From the NCBI GenBank assembly GCA_964036195.1, contig OZ038453.1:3983469-4047468 (forward strand): 64,000 nucleotides of DNA, read 5' to 3'. A model generated the notes under the pieces. The model did no database searches and had not been told where the DNA came from. It saw nothing but the letters and a program-made list of their open reading frames with translations. The position numbers and the translations under genes were made by a program. Source of the stretch: Sphaerolaimus hirsutus. Taxonomy: Eukaryota; Nematoda; Chromadorea; Monhysterida; Sphaerolaimidae. Below are positions 1 to 9,163 of this stretch, piece after piece. Position 1 is the first letter of the stretch; each line of letters begins with the position of its first letter.

Positions 1-110
1 CCCCCCCCCTCCCGAAAAACTGTACATGTTCACCCAGTATGAAAAAAATAACTTCCCCCTCGAATACCCCCCTCCATTCTGACACGGGAGTTTGATACAA
101 GACGTCGTTT
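1..110. repeat. C-rich MITE fragment
   Basis: C-runs alternate with TCGAATACCCCCC-type blocks, as in the TACCGTATT family described at 35267-35661. The TIR lies outside the window on the left and no right end is visible, so this is a remnant. Confidence 0.4.
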
Positions 111-370
111 GTATGAAATATATTATATTCTGCAAAATTTCAGTAAATATTCTGCATTCGGTGCTCACTAGTACCGATTTTATTACTCCAATTGTGGAAT
201 TTGTATCCCAACTTATTTAACTTATAAAGTAAATTTTTCACGCGTTTTACACGCAATTCTGATGGAAAATTAACGTTTTAAAAAACAGGGTCATAAAAAC
301 GATTTTCCACACCACTTTAACCAACCCTTTGCACAACCACAAAAACAAAACAAGAAAACCAACTCCTCAA

Positions 371-2805
371 ATGGATTCTGAGAAATTTCATTCACATTTT
401 GGCCACTTGCCAACTTTAGTTCCGACTGCTTCGTTTCATCAATCTCATGGGAAAGTGTCGAAATTGTTTTCCTCAATATAGCCATTTCTCTTTCGTAGTA
501 ACTTTCCATTTCGTAAAGCTGTGTGTGATATATTCAAATGATGAGATGAAAACAGGAACACTAGGTATTTAAATTTAGTAAACCCATAAATCAGACATGA
601 ACGTATTTGAGTTTACTGGAAGAAAAAAATTGTTTTTACTATTTGTCAACTTGATGCAGGGGTCTCGAATGGGGGGTTGGGGGGGGGGGTGACCCCCCCC
701 CCCCAAACCGCCCAGCTATCTATCTATCCCGGAGGCCGCTCAGCTATTTATCTATCAATCCCGGAGGCAAAATTTTGGGCTACTACCCACTAAACCCCCC
801 CCCCCCCAAATCGCTCAGCTATCTACCTATCTGGAGCGCTTTTTGAGAAACTATAGCCCAATTTTCGCTCAAAATCGCATTTTTCATAGCTTTTTATACA
901 TTTTCACCTCCAAAATACTAGTTGTTGTTCCTATTTACCTATTTTCAGTTATTTGAGTACTATATGCTTTTATATACCCATTTTGAGCTATTTTACACCC
1001 ACTTTTAGCGATTTTTATCCCTATTCTTCCTTCTACACCCTGAAATAGCCTATATATCGAACCACCACAACCCCCCAACCCCCCCCCCCCCAATTTTTCC
1101 TAGCTATCTATCTCTCCCGAAGGCCGCTCAGCTATCTATCCAACCACTCGGAGGGTCAAAATTCAAAATACACCTGAGTTGATGACCGACCACCTACTTC
1201 CAGTAAACTCCAATTAAAAAAGTTTTTTTTAGGTGTTTTCAAGTTTAATTTTACTGGCAGTCAACTAGTGGGCGCTGCACCAATGGAATCAATGCCACCA
1301 CATTTTGATGAAAAACTTCACAAATTTCAGACAGAAATTGACAGGGTTTCAAATTACCGATGAAGTATTGTGCAAATTTATGTTGCAAAGTTGTACTCAC
1401 TGTTAAAGTGTCAAGAGCAAACTGAAAAATGTATTCCAACTGGGAATTTACCGTAATGCAATGAGAATTTACCGTACCGTGTCAAAAAACCTTTACCGTA
1501 CCGTTTACTGCAATTACGAAACTTGACGAGGCAAACGGTACAGTTTTTCAGTAAACCGTATGTCGAATCATCCATTTTGCGGTAAACTCTTACCTTTGAA
1601 TGCAATTTCTCGTTCTCTGAAATCTTGACATCTAAATCATCTCTCAATGCAGCGATTTGCGTATTTCCATCACTATAAACTGCTAAATCATTATTGTTGT
1701 GATTTGCACCATTTTGAACACTTTCATGCATGGATGCACTTTTTAACATCCGCACGCCAAAACGCTGCGACGGGAATTTGTGTACTTTTATGCAATATAA
1801 TGAGAAAAACAATTGATGCCTTAACATGAGATTGTTTTTAAACATGTTTAAAAAACTTGTTGAAAAACAGAATTTGAACACGTTGCCCAATCCCTGCCGA
1901 TAAAAATAAGACTTTAAATAAAAAATAAAAATAAGAACTTTTTTCTAAATTGGATATGCTTTTGTAGAAGTATAACAGAAAACTTTTTGTATCTCAGTCG
2001 CCAGGAAATTTGTTTGGCTCGCAAGCAAGTAATTTGTCAACCATAAACAATTTTTTTTTGTAAAAAGTCACCTTGTTCCTCCTGAATGAACCACGCTTCT
2101 CTAAATTTTCGGATTTGGACTTTTGTTCATTTTCTTGTATGGTAATTAAAACTTCAATTCGTTTTGTCAACTGGTCATTTCTGAATTGTAAACCTTCGAT
2201 TTCGCCTTGCAATTTTCGTTGTTCGATCTCGGAAAGTCGCAAACGCTCCTGAAAAAATTTTACAATTAATATTTGAAATATTTTTCCTTGGAGACCCTGA
2301 AAATTGCGATATAATGTGTAGAATGTAGAAAATTAAAAAATTTATCACACTGTGGGGCAAATTTCACTATGGAATTCAAGGGACAAAATAAATTTGAATA
2401 TTTAAAATAAATAAAAAAAATAAAAAAATAAAAAATGACAACAAATTTTTTATTATTATTGTTGGACACAGATACACAAAAAGCTAATATTTGTGAGTTG
2501 AACAAATCTTGGCACGATTCCAACTATAATTTCACATTACACACACATACTTCTCAACAGGAAAAACACAATCTCCAAATATACACGATCCCGCCAAATC
2601 CCAAAATTTCGCAATGACTTTCAAAAAAGACACAAACCGCGCAATTCCTGGAATTTTCCTGTTCCAATTTCGTGGCGCTTTTCAACCCGTCCACATATCG
2701 TCTCAACTTGACATGTTCGTGTGCCAAGCGCTTGTACTTTGTCTGAATGTCAAGTGAAGCTTGAGTCGTGGCGATACTCGAGGTTTCCCCATCGTGAATT
2801 GACAT
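371..2805 (-). CDS. PPP1R21: PPP1R21/KLRAQ1-like protein, 5' coding exons (partial gene)
   Basis: Four minus-strand exons are supported. Exon 1 is 2638-2805, with ATG at 2805-2803 and a likely donor GCG/GTTTGT. Exon 2 is 2072-2248 (acceptor TTTTTTCAG, donor AAG/GTGACT). Exon 3 is 1594-1764 (acceptor GTCGCAG, donor AAAG/GTAAGA). Exon 4 runs from 518 (acceptor CACACAG) to about 371-400, where the donor is unclear. Exons 1-3 are 168, 177 and 171 bp, all phase 0, so they join in frame. The peptide is a continuous coiled coil. Its KYKRLAHEHVKLRR segment fits the KLRAQ domain, and GLQFRNDQLTKRIEVL and KISENEKLHSK follow in family order; exon 4 continues the same coil (LYEMESYYEREMAILRKT). In vertebrates PPP1R21 is a subunit of the endosomal FERRY complex, which links early endosomes to mRNA transport; that role is known for the family and only inferred here. 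The rest of the gene lies left of the window. Introns 2 and 3 hold repeats. Confidence 0.8.
661..1165. repeat. CTATCTATC/CGGAGG element in intron 3
   Basis: The outer parts carry CTATCTATCTATCCCGGAGG-like blocks and poly-C/G runs. The interior (about 838-1040) is a pyrimidine-rich core repeating CTATTT and a TTATATACCC motif. Related copies lie at 58596-59160 and 63360-63735, and the core recurs in unrelated element families. No clean target duplication was found. Confidence 0.5.
1440..1592. repeat. TTACCGTA word-array segment in intron 3
   Basis: TTACCGTA, ACCGTACCG and the reverse form CGGTAAAC recur over about 150 bp just downstream of exon 3. This is the iterated-word style of the MITEs described elsewhere in the window. 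Ends are not defined. Confidence 0.35.
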
Positions 2806-3315
2806 TTTCGGGCGGGATTTCCCTTTGATTGTCCAAGTTTACGTTGTCTTTTTTCTTTTTTTTTCGGAAATGGTCCGAAACGAGTGTGTACGCGCCGGGA
2901 AATGACCGCGATATATTTTGGTCTCTTTTTCAGAACCGAGGACTTGGGAACAGGGAAATACGGGTTACCTACCCATATATTTTTTTATATTTCATTACGT
3001 AATTTTTTAATTCAGGTAGATTTGTCAGATTTTTTAAAAATTATCATGTGTAATCTTAATGGTGGGTAAAATGCATAAATACATACGTGGGGTGGGCGCC
3101 GAGGGAAGGCGCAAGCGACCCACCCATAATATGGTCAGATCTGGCAAAATGCGGAAATCATAATATTTGAAGCCCGATAACTTCGGAACGCAATGTGCTA
3201 GCGCAAAACCGACTGCACCATTGAAAAGCCGTGTCGAAAAGTATCACCATGCAAATTTAGTGTTGTTGTTCACAGCAAATAATGTGCTCGTGAAGTGCAC
3301 TGAAATGGTCTGAAG
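2806..3315. other. Upstream region of the PPP1R21-like gene, no other gene seen
   Basis: About 500 bp between the start codon of the minus-strand gene and the first MITE. It holds a pyrimidine tract near 2850 and a G/C-rich stretch near 2880-2905 that could be the promoter and 5' UTR. No TATA box is obvious and I see no coding signal. Confidence 0.3.
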
Positions 3316-3743
3316 CAGGAACGTATCCAGGATTTTTGAGCGGGGGGGGCTGCTTGTTTACGGAGGCCGGCGAGGGGCTGGGGGCTCAGCCCCCCCATAA
3401 ATTTTAGCTACATAGATGCAGAATGGCGGCATGGCGCTGGCGCCATTAGTAGGCGCCACGCCATGGCGCAATTGGCGTTGGCGTCAGCGCCATGGAATGC
3501 TGTATATGTATGTAAATATACATACAACACAGCAAAAAACACAACATTGAGTGTTTTTATAACGATTTGTGGCCACATGGAGCAAATCCGATGATAATAC
3601 CTTATGTCTAGTGAAGAATGCGCGCTTGCGCGCAAAATTTTTTACGCTGATGTTCTAAAAGTCGCATTTTCCGGTCACTTTTTAATCTCGCCCCGGGAGG
3701 GGGGGGCTGCAGCCCCCCCGCCCCCCTCCTGGATACGGCCCTG
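3316..3743. mobile_element. hAT-like MITE with CAGG..CGTATCCAGGA inverted repeats
   Basis: The left end CAGGAACGTATCCAGGA is matched at the right by TCCTGGATACGGCCCTG, an inverted repeat with two mismatches in 17. Flanks GTCTGAAG (3308-3315) and TTCTGAAG (3744-3751) match at 7 of 8 bases, an 8-bp target duplication typical of hAT elements. The 428-bp interior has poly-G/C tracts and a TGGCGCCA-rich stretch (about 3420-3500), similar to the hAT-like element at 42159-42634. No transposase frame. Confidence 0.7.
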
Positions 3744-3759
3744 TTCTGAAGTGCCCCTT

Positions 3760-4588
3760 GTGATCACACTCCAGAGCCTGATCACGCCTGATCACCAGGC
3801 ACTTGACCACCTGTGATCACACTTCAGAGCCTGATCACGCCTGATCACCAGGCACTTCACCGGGTGTGATCACACTTCAGAGCCTGATCATGCCTGATCA
3901 CCAGGCACTTCACTGCCTGTGATCACACTTCAGAGCCTGATCACGCCTGATCACCAGGCACTTCACCGCCTGTGATCACACTTCAGAGCCTGATCACGCC
4001 TGATCACCAGGCACTTCACCGCCTGTGATCACACTTCAGAGCCTGATCATGCATGATCACCAGGCACTTCATGGCCTGTGATCACACTTCAGAGCCTGAT
4101 CACGCCTGATCACCAGGCACTTCACCACCTGTGATCACACTTCAGAGCCTGATCATGCCTGATCACCAGGCACTTCACTGCCTGTGATCACACTTCAGAG
4201 CCTGATCACGCCTGATCACCAGGCACTTCACCGCCTGTGATCACACTTCAGAGCCTGATCACGCCTGATCACCAGGCACTTCTCCACCTGTGATCACACT
4301 TCAGAGCCTGATCATGCCTGATCACCAGGCACTTCACCGCCTGTGATCACACTTCAGAGCCTGATCACGCCTGATCACCAGGCACTTCACCGCCTGTGAT
4401 CACACTTCAGAGCCTGATCACGCATGATCACCAGGCACTTCATAGCCTGTGATCACACTTCAGAGCCTGATCACGCCTGATCACCAGGCACTTCACCACC
4501 TGTGATCACACTTCAGAGCCTGATCATGCCTGATCACCAGGCACTTCACCGCCTGTGATCACACTTCAGAGCCTGATCACGCCTGATC
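3760..4588. repeat. 53-bp tandem satellite, about 15.6 units
   Basis: Units start with GTGATCACAC at 3760, 3813, 3866, 3919 and so on every 53 bp, ending in a truncated unit near 4588. Each unit has three TGATCA palindromes. Variants (CACGCCT, CATGCCT, GCATGATCACC) recur in a pattern: the GCATG variant is in units 6 and 13, seven units apart, with matching neighbours. This suggests a higher-order duplication of about 371 bp. The array lacks unique spacers, so it is not a CRISPR. Confidence 0.9.
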
Positions 4589-5069
4589 CCTAATGGAATG
4601 CACTTCACCGACACTTCACGCATTTTATTACTCAATTGTTTACAGAAATAAAAAATCAGAAATTCATGAAGTGCATTTAAGTGCCTGTAAGTGTCTGCGT
4701 GAGGCACTTCACCGCAGATCACTGCAGATCACCAGCGCATTTTTTTGCTGCAGTTGTTGTTGTTTGTTGTTGTTGTTGTTCTCCCAACAATGACAGATAA
4801 TGGCCGATAATTGAATTAAGCGACCGCAAATATGGTCGATAATGGCAGCCCACATACTGTTGACTGAATTGCATTTTCGGTGATGCGAGCAGAAATCCTC
4901 AAAAGCTGTTTTGAAGGATATTGTTGGGGCTGGGACAGTAATTTACCTGTCAATCTAACTTTCTAAACCGTAATGTCTTTCAAATTCATTTCATCCTCAT
5001 GTGTCGGGTCCGCTGCTGTTGCCGCGGACCCCATTTCAATGTTTTATGGTTTTTTTCTATTACATCAGT
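4589..5069. other. Spacer with (TTG)n microsatellite, no gene
   Basis: A stretch repeating CACTTCAC and AAGTGCC words follows the satellite. A TTG-type microsatellite lies at 4753-4780 and AT-rich unique sequence follows. No coding or RNA signal seen. Confidence 0.4.
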
Positions 5070-5285
5070 CTTTTTCAGACCCACCACATATCAATTGTCG
5101 CTTTATTTTGCACGCAAAACTATTTTCGAATTTTTGAATTTTCGAATTTTCGAATTTTTTGAAAAATAAATCGATTTTTAAGTGTTTTTTCTAGGGGTGA
5201 AATAAAAATTCGAAAATTCCGAAAAAATTCGAAAATTCGAAAATGTTTTTGAATTTTCGAATCTTTTTTGGCCATCGTTAATTGG
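5070..5285. repeat. TTCGAA-word element, right end GCCATCGTTA
   Basis: GAATTTTCGAATTTT and its complement are iterated, with GGCCATCGTTA at the right end. It is the same family as the complete copy at 49867-50518 and the fragment at 41060-41345. The left end is not resolved. Confidence 0.5.
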
Positions 5286-5782
5286 GTGAGGCCAAGCAGC
5301 CAAATAGGATTGAAAAATATGTACGATTAACCAAATGGGATCCGGAAATTCAAATTCCTATTTTAAAACATACGCCACTACGGTAACTACCGAATCACTG
5401 ACTTTATTGTACCTAATAACTGTACTTTAGCTGTATTTTTGCTCTACGTGTACTTTAGTGAATACTTGTACAACGTGACATCATTCTTTACAATTTTATT
5501 TAAATGATGTGACTGGATGACATCACCTAAACTACCAGTAATGTTGGCACACTTTGCACTGTCTTGAATTGGGCAATCAATAATGTCCACTTTTTTGGGC
5601 TTTCCTAGGCGAGGCTTAGTTAATGGTATGTCAATGGCAGTCATTATACAAAAATTGGACAGTCATGGGCAGAGAGTTTTAATAATCATAGGCAGAGAAA
5701 CAAGCAGAAAACACTTCATATGGAATGGATCATCTGTGTAGAAATATTATGTGTTGCCCACTGTCATTCATCCTTAGGGCAG

Positions 5783-5950
5783 TCCCAGACCCTGCAAAAA
5801 GCCCTGTAAAATGTCAAATGTCATGCAATGTGTCTAAAGTCATGGAAAATGCTCTCTAAAATGGCAACCGAGTTGCCATTGTGCAGGGAATTTCCCATGA
5901 CTTTTGACACTTTGCATGACATTTTACAGGGCTTTTTATAGGGTCTGGGA
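5783..5950. repeat. TCCCAGACCC foldback, copy 1
   Basis: A 168-bp near-palindrome running from TCCCAGACCC to GGGTCTGGGA. The arms contain GCCCTGTAAAATGTCAAATG, CATGGAAAATG and ATGGCAAC, with the mirror sequences on the other side. Copy B of the duplication lacks it at the matching place, so it inserted after the duplication. Other copies: 8313-8484, 38571-38734, 52221-52392, 62770-62928. Confidence 0.75.
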
Positions 5951-5979
5951 GTGGCAGCTGGTACTCAACCAGAGTTGTA

Positions 5980-6800
5980 CAAATACTGGTATTTTTGGAA
6001 AACGTAAACGTAAATGTAAATACCTTTTCCAAATCAAAAGTATAAATACTAAAACGTAAGGTATTTTAAAAATACTGGGGAAAACGTAAAATAAAACGTA
6101 AACGTAAAAATTGTATTAAGTGCTCCCGCTATCAGAGAATACAAAAAAACACAATGTTTTTTACAACATTATGGATCTTCATATGATCTCCATCGACATT
6201 TTCTGCTTACCTGTATTTTATATATATATTTAGAATGATGGGATCGGGATATTGAATTGGGATTCAAGTTGGAATTTTGCGTCGTTGTCAACTAGTGGGT
6301 GTAGGGCCATAAGGTGCCAATTCCATAACAGGAGAACTAAAAAAATTATGTCTGAGAAGTAATGGCAAGTTGTATGGCATGTAAAAATTGAAAGAAAAGT
6401 AAATTTGTAAGTGAAATGGTAACTTAAAAGACAAATGGCCAGTCATGAGAAAACACTATAAATGTCTTTAACTTTTTAATTGCATTTCAGTTCTCCCTCA
6501 CAAAAATACTTTCCTTCAACTTTTTACTTTTCACTTACAAATTGGTGTTGAGTTCTCCAATTGCGGAATTAGTACTCTTCAACATTAGAACATGTTGAAC
6601 TCATCATATTACACTATATTTGACAAACAATATTGTTCCGTGTAGCATATTTTTACGTTTTCTCTGGTACCCGGGTAATTGTGCCAGGAAAACGTAACAA
6701 AGCGTAACGGTATTTTTGGAAAGCGTAAACGTAAACGTAAGTATAAATACCCAAATAACCGGGTATTTCCGGTAAACGTAAATACGTTTTCGCAACTCTG
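5980..6800. mobile_element. hAT-like MITE, CAGAGTTG ends, AACGTA word array
   Basis: Starts CAGAGTTGTACAAATACTGG and ends TTTTCGCAACTCTG. Perfect 8-bp target duplications TACTCAAC flank it (5972-5979, 6801-6808). Both subterminal regions repeat AACGTA (GTAAACGTAAACGTAA). Length 821 bp, no transposase frame. The unoccupied TACTCAAC site survives once in copy B at 61937-61944. A sister copy is at 51345-52169. Confidence 0.9.
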
Positions 6801-6830
6801 TACTCAACACAAATTGCACAAATTGCAGAT

Positions 6831-6944
6831 TCACCACTGGTCATCGGCCACGAGTTCGTAGTGGTCAAAGAGGGGGTTCGTCTCCAGCAGCAGGGGCATG
6901 TAGCTGTCATTAGCGATCAGACGGTGCAGCTTGCAGCGGAGTAG
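6831..6944 (-). CDS. Exon Y, terminal coding exon of an unrecognised gene (copy A)
   Basis: Minus-strand exon starting after AAATGCAG in phase 0. It encodes 37 residues, beginning LLRCKLHRLIANDSYMPLLL and ending ELVADDQW, then TGA. Compared with its paralogue at 62185-62298 there are 8 base differences, of which 6 are synonymous and 2 conservative (I/V, R/H). That pattern indicates a real, constrained coding exon. It joins in phase with exon X at 8115-8302. The first residues could instead belong to a slightly longer open segment starting MEIFIEN. I do not recognise the family. Confidence 0.65.
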   Translation of the reverse strand, partial: LLRCKLHRLIANDSYMPLLLETNPLFDHYELVADDQW

Positions 6945-6990
6945 CTGCATTTGAACATTTTCAATGAAAATCTCCATTAGTCATAGAACA

Positions 6991-7260
6991 TACCGTATTT
7001 CCTCAAATAATTCCCAGGGGGAATTATTGTTTCATCAGACATTTTTGATGGGGGAACTATTCGCGGGGGAGGGGGGATTATTCAAGTGGGGGAATTATTA
7101 TTTCCTCAAAATTTTCAAGCATGTATTTATCACACTATGTAGACATTTTGTCCATGTCTCTGTTGATAGTGTACATTCTATTTTTTAGTCAACTTTTTTA
7201 CCTGCCGTTCTATTGGAGGTGTTATTCTATTGGAGACTGCCATTCTATTTTTCACCAATT
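6991..7260. mobile_element. TACCGTATT/TTCTATTGG MITE in the X-Y intron (copy A)
   Basis: Begins TACCGTATTTCCTCAAATAA, followed by G-rich blocks and GGGGGAATTATT words, then the TTCTATTGGAG block (7190-7255) that recurs at 22021-22090, 48905-49015, 55505-55650 and 60350-60445. It is absent from copy B. The right end is blurred by the next fragment. Confidence 0.5.
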
Positions 7261-7366
7261 TTTCTGGGAAAGCATAACAAAGAATACAGGTATTTTGTGA
7301 AAGCTTAAGCGTAATACTGAAATACTGGGTATTTCAGGTAAGCGTGAATATGCTTGTGCAACTCTG
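7261..7366. mobile_element. Truncated right end of a CAGAGTTG hAT MITE, AGCGTA word variant
   Basis: Ends TTGTGCAACTCTG and aligns by eye with the right third of 5980-6800. The word is AAGCGTAA/AAGCATAA instead of AACGTAA. Only the right end remains. Confidence 0.6.
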
Positions 7367-7449
7367 ATTTTAGGTTCTATTCCATTGGAAATATGCTGTT
7401 CTATTATAAAAAAATGGTAAATATGCAATGTCAATGTATCTATTATAAC

Positions 7450-8090
7450 TAGGGTGTCAAATTTCCGTTTTCCATTTCCGTTTTCCGCAGGCAAATTTTT
7501 TCCGTTTTCCGTTCCGTTTTCCGGCTGCTGAATTTTTTTTCCATTTTCCATTCCGTTTTCCGGCAACTTTTTTTCCGTTTCCGTTTTTCCCGCTCATTTT
7601 CCGTTTTCCGGCTAAATTTTCCATTTTTCCGCCTTTTTTCCGTTTTCCGCCTCACTTTCCAGGTTTTCCGCCTTTTTTCTATTTTCCGCCTCAATTTTCC
7701 ATTTTTCCACCTCATTTTACCTTTTTCTGGCCCAACTTTCTGTTTTCTGATAAGCCAAACTGGCAAAAATTCATGCAGATTGTCAATGATGTGAAAAATT
7801 TTCTGTTTCCAGCAAAATTACTGCAAATTTTTTCCACTTCCAGCAAAATTTCAGCAAATTTTATCCATTTTCCGGCAAAATTTCAGCAAGTTTTTCCATT
7901 TCCGTGCTAATTTGATTTTTCCGTTTCCGTTTTTCCAGCCCCTTTTTCCGTTTTCCGGCCGCTGAAATTTTTTTTTCCGTTTCCGTTTTCCGCCAAGTGC
8001 AAATTTTTTTCCGTTTTCCGTTCCGTTTTCCGGCCGCTGCAAAATTTTTTCCGTTTCCGTTTTCCGTAGAAAATTTTTTTTGACACCCTA
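7450..8090. mobile_element. hAT-like MITE, TAGGGTGTCAA ends, (AAACGG)n interior
   Basis: Ends TAGGGTGTCAA and TTGACACCCTA. The flanks ATTATAAC (7442-7449) and ATTATGAC (8091-8098) match at 7 of 8; the intact target ATTATGAC is present once in copy B at 62548-62555. The interior is almost wholly TTTCCGTTTTCCG-type repeats, i.e. AAACGG/AAAACGG on the other strand, around a short unique core (about 7750-7800). It sits in the X-Y intron. Sister copies: 24814-25400, 26778-27349, 47180-48156. Confidence 0.9.
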
Positions 8091-8114
8091 ATTATGACCC
8101 AATTATAAACACAC

Positions 8115-8302
8115 CTGCTTAGAATAGCTGAACGATTGGCACAGCCGGATGCCATAGCACAAAAGTGTGCAATCGCCTAGATTTCGCACAGCCTCGTGCA
8201 GCTCCAAGTTGTAGGCAGCCTCTTGACCTGTTTCACTCCCAATGGCTCCTTTAGCCCTGCCAACCGCACGCATTGGCCCCCTGTACTGGCACACATACAC
8301 GC
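8115..8302 (-). CDS. Exon X, internal coding exon of the same gene (copy A)
   Basis: Minus-strand exon of 188 bp with acceptor CTCCAG and donor CAG/GTGTGT. It completes one codon and then encodes 62 residues (starting VYVCQYRGPMRAVG and ending CQSFSYSKQ), ending in phase 0 to join exon Y. Copy B has the same length and both splice sites. The differences include several synonymous changes (CGG/AGG, CAC/CAT, GAG/GAA) and a few conservative ones. No domain recognised. The adjoining upstream intron holds a foldback and the BEL insertion. Confidence 0.65.
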
Positions 8303-8312
8303 CTGGAGCCAG

Positions 8313-8484
8313 TCCCAGACCCTGGAAAATGCCTGGAAAATGTCAAATGTCATGGAAAATGTCAAAAGTGATGGAAAATGCCCTGCTAAATAAACTCGGT
8401 TGCCATTTTGCAGGACATTTTCCGTAACTTTTGACACCTTGCATCACATTTGACATTTTACAGGGCTTTTTACAGGGTCTGGGA
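8313..8484. repeat. TCCCAGACCC foldback, copy 2
   Basis: Palindromic element next to the acceptor of exon X. The same element sits at the same place in copy B (62770-62928), so it predates the duplication, unlike copy 1. Confidence 0.75.
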
Positions 8485-8626
8485 GTGCCCCCTGGCCATG
8501 TTTCATGCCTGCGTTGATTGTATAAAAATAAAATGAGTTCATGCAAATACTTTGTGTGAAATAATGTAACTGTATTTCATGATTTTTGTGTAGTGTCTTC
8601 ATGCTAATTTGTCATTCACTTGGATC

Positions 8627-8631
8627 TATTG
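8627..8631. other. Left target-site duplication TATTG
   Basis: TATTG immediately before the 5' LTR matches TATTG at 17820-17824. The same pentamer occurs once at the empty site in copy B (63051-63055). Confidence 0.95.
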
Positions 8632-9163
8632 TGTTGCCATCTTGGCAAGAAAAGTGATAAATATATTTTAGGATAGCAGAGTAAAAATACTACTGTTTAC
8701 ACAAGTAGAGTAAGAATTACTACAGTTTGTATAAGTACCATGCATGGTCTATTTACATAAGAAAGTTTTATTTACATAAGAGAGGTCCGCCGACTTGTCG
8801 CTGAGCTATGTTTGCATTTTATAGATCAAACATCTGACTTGTCGCTGAGCAGTGTTTGCATGTTTTTAGATGTTTGGCAAACAGTTTTTGTGCTAACTGA
8901 GGAGTATAAAAGCAAGCCTCATGTTTAGTAAGATTCATATATTTATTCAAAAAATACATTCAACATCATTGTAAAAGCATTGCATAGCATTATTGCATCT
9001 TCAAACCTTCCCTTCCATTACTGTTGGACAAAGCTAAAGTAAAGTACCCAAACCAAACCACTGGACTTCCTGAACTAAAAGCCAACACAACAACCATCAA
9101 GCCAACCTGACAAGCCACAACACAGGGGAGAAAACACCCACCACTGACCACAACCTCACAACA
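8632..9163 (+). repeat. 5' LTR
   Basis: 532 bp from TGTTGCCATCTTGGCAAG to CTCACAACA. The first bases form an imperfect inverted repeat (TTGCCA TCT TGGCAA). A TATA box is present at 8905-8912. No canonical AATAAA was seen, so the R/U5 limits are not assigned. Confidence 0.95.
8905..8912 (+). promoter_or_regulatory. TATA box of the 5' LTR
   Basis: TATAAAAG in the context GGAGTATAAAAGCAAGCC, 258 bp before the start codon. The same box is in the 3' LTR at 17561-17568, and TATAAAAG sits in the related solo LTR at 39852-39859 (minus strand). Confidence 0.75.

Noticed and set aside
1255-1421. Use as exon 4 of the PPP1R21-like gene
   Set aside because: Exon 3 continues better, in both family order and phase, into the exon at 518. 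The segment at 1255-1421 would be out of order and ends in a phase that does not fit.
3760-4588. CRISPR-like array
   Set aside because: Units are contiguous 53-bp repeats with no unique spacers, in a eukaryotic context. It is a satellite.
5444-5644. Open minus-strand frame shared with 60728-60922 as a further exon
   Set aside because: The frame is conserved in both copies, but it lies downstream of the stop codon of exon Y, has no usable acceptor, and the reading frames end differently. It is better explained as duplicated non-coding sequence.
6653-6910. Cys/Thr-rich open frame on the minus strand (also 62079-62318)
   Set aside because: An out-of-frame reading of exon Y; the exon Y frame shows the synonymous substitution pattern and this one does not.
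7252-8155. Lys/Arg/Asn-rich open frames (also at 24647-25599, 26770-27364, 47250-47441)
   Set aside because: Translations of the AAACGG word arrays, with no start context or conservation in protein space.
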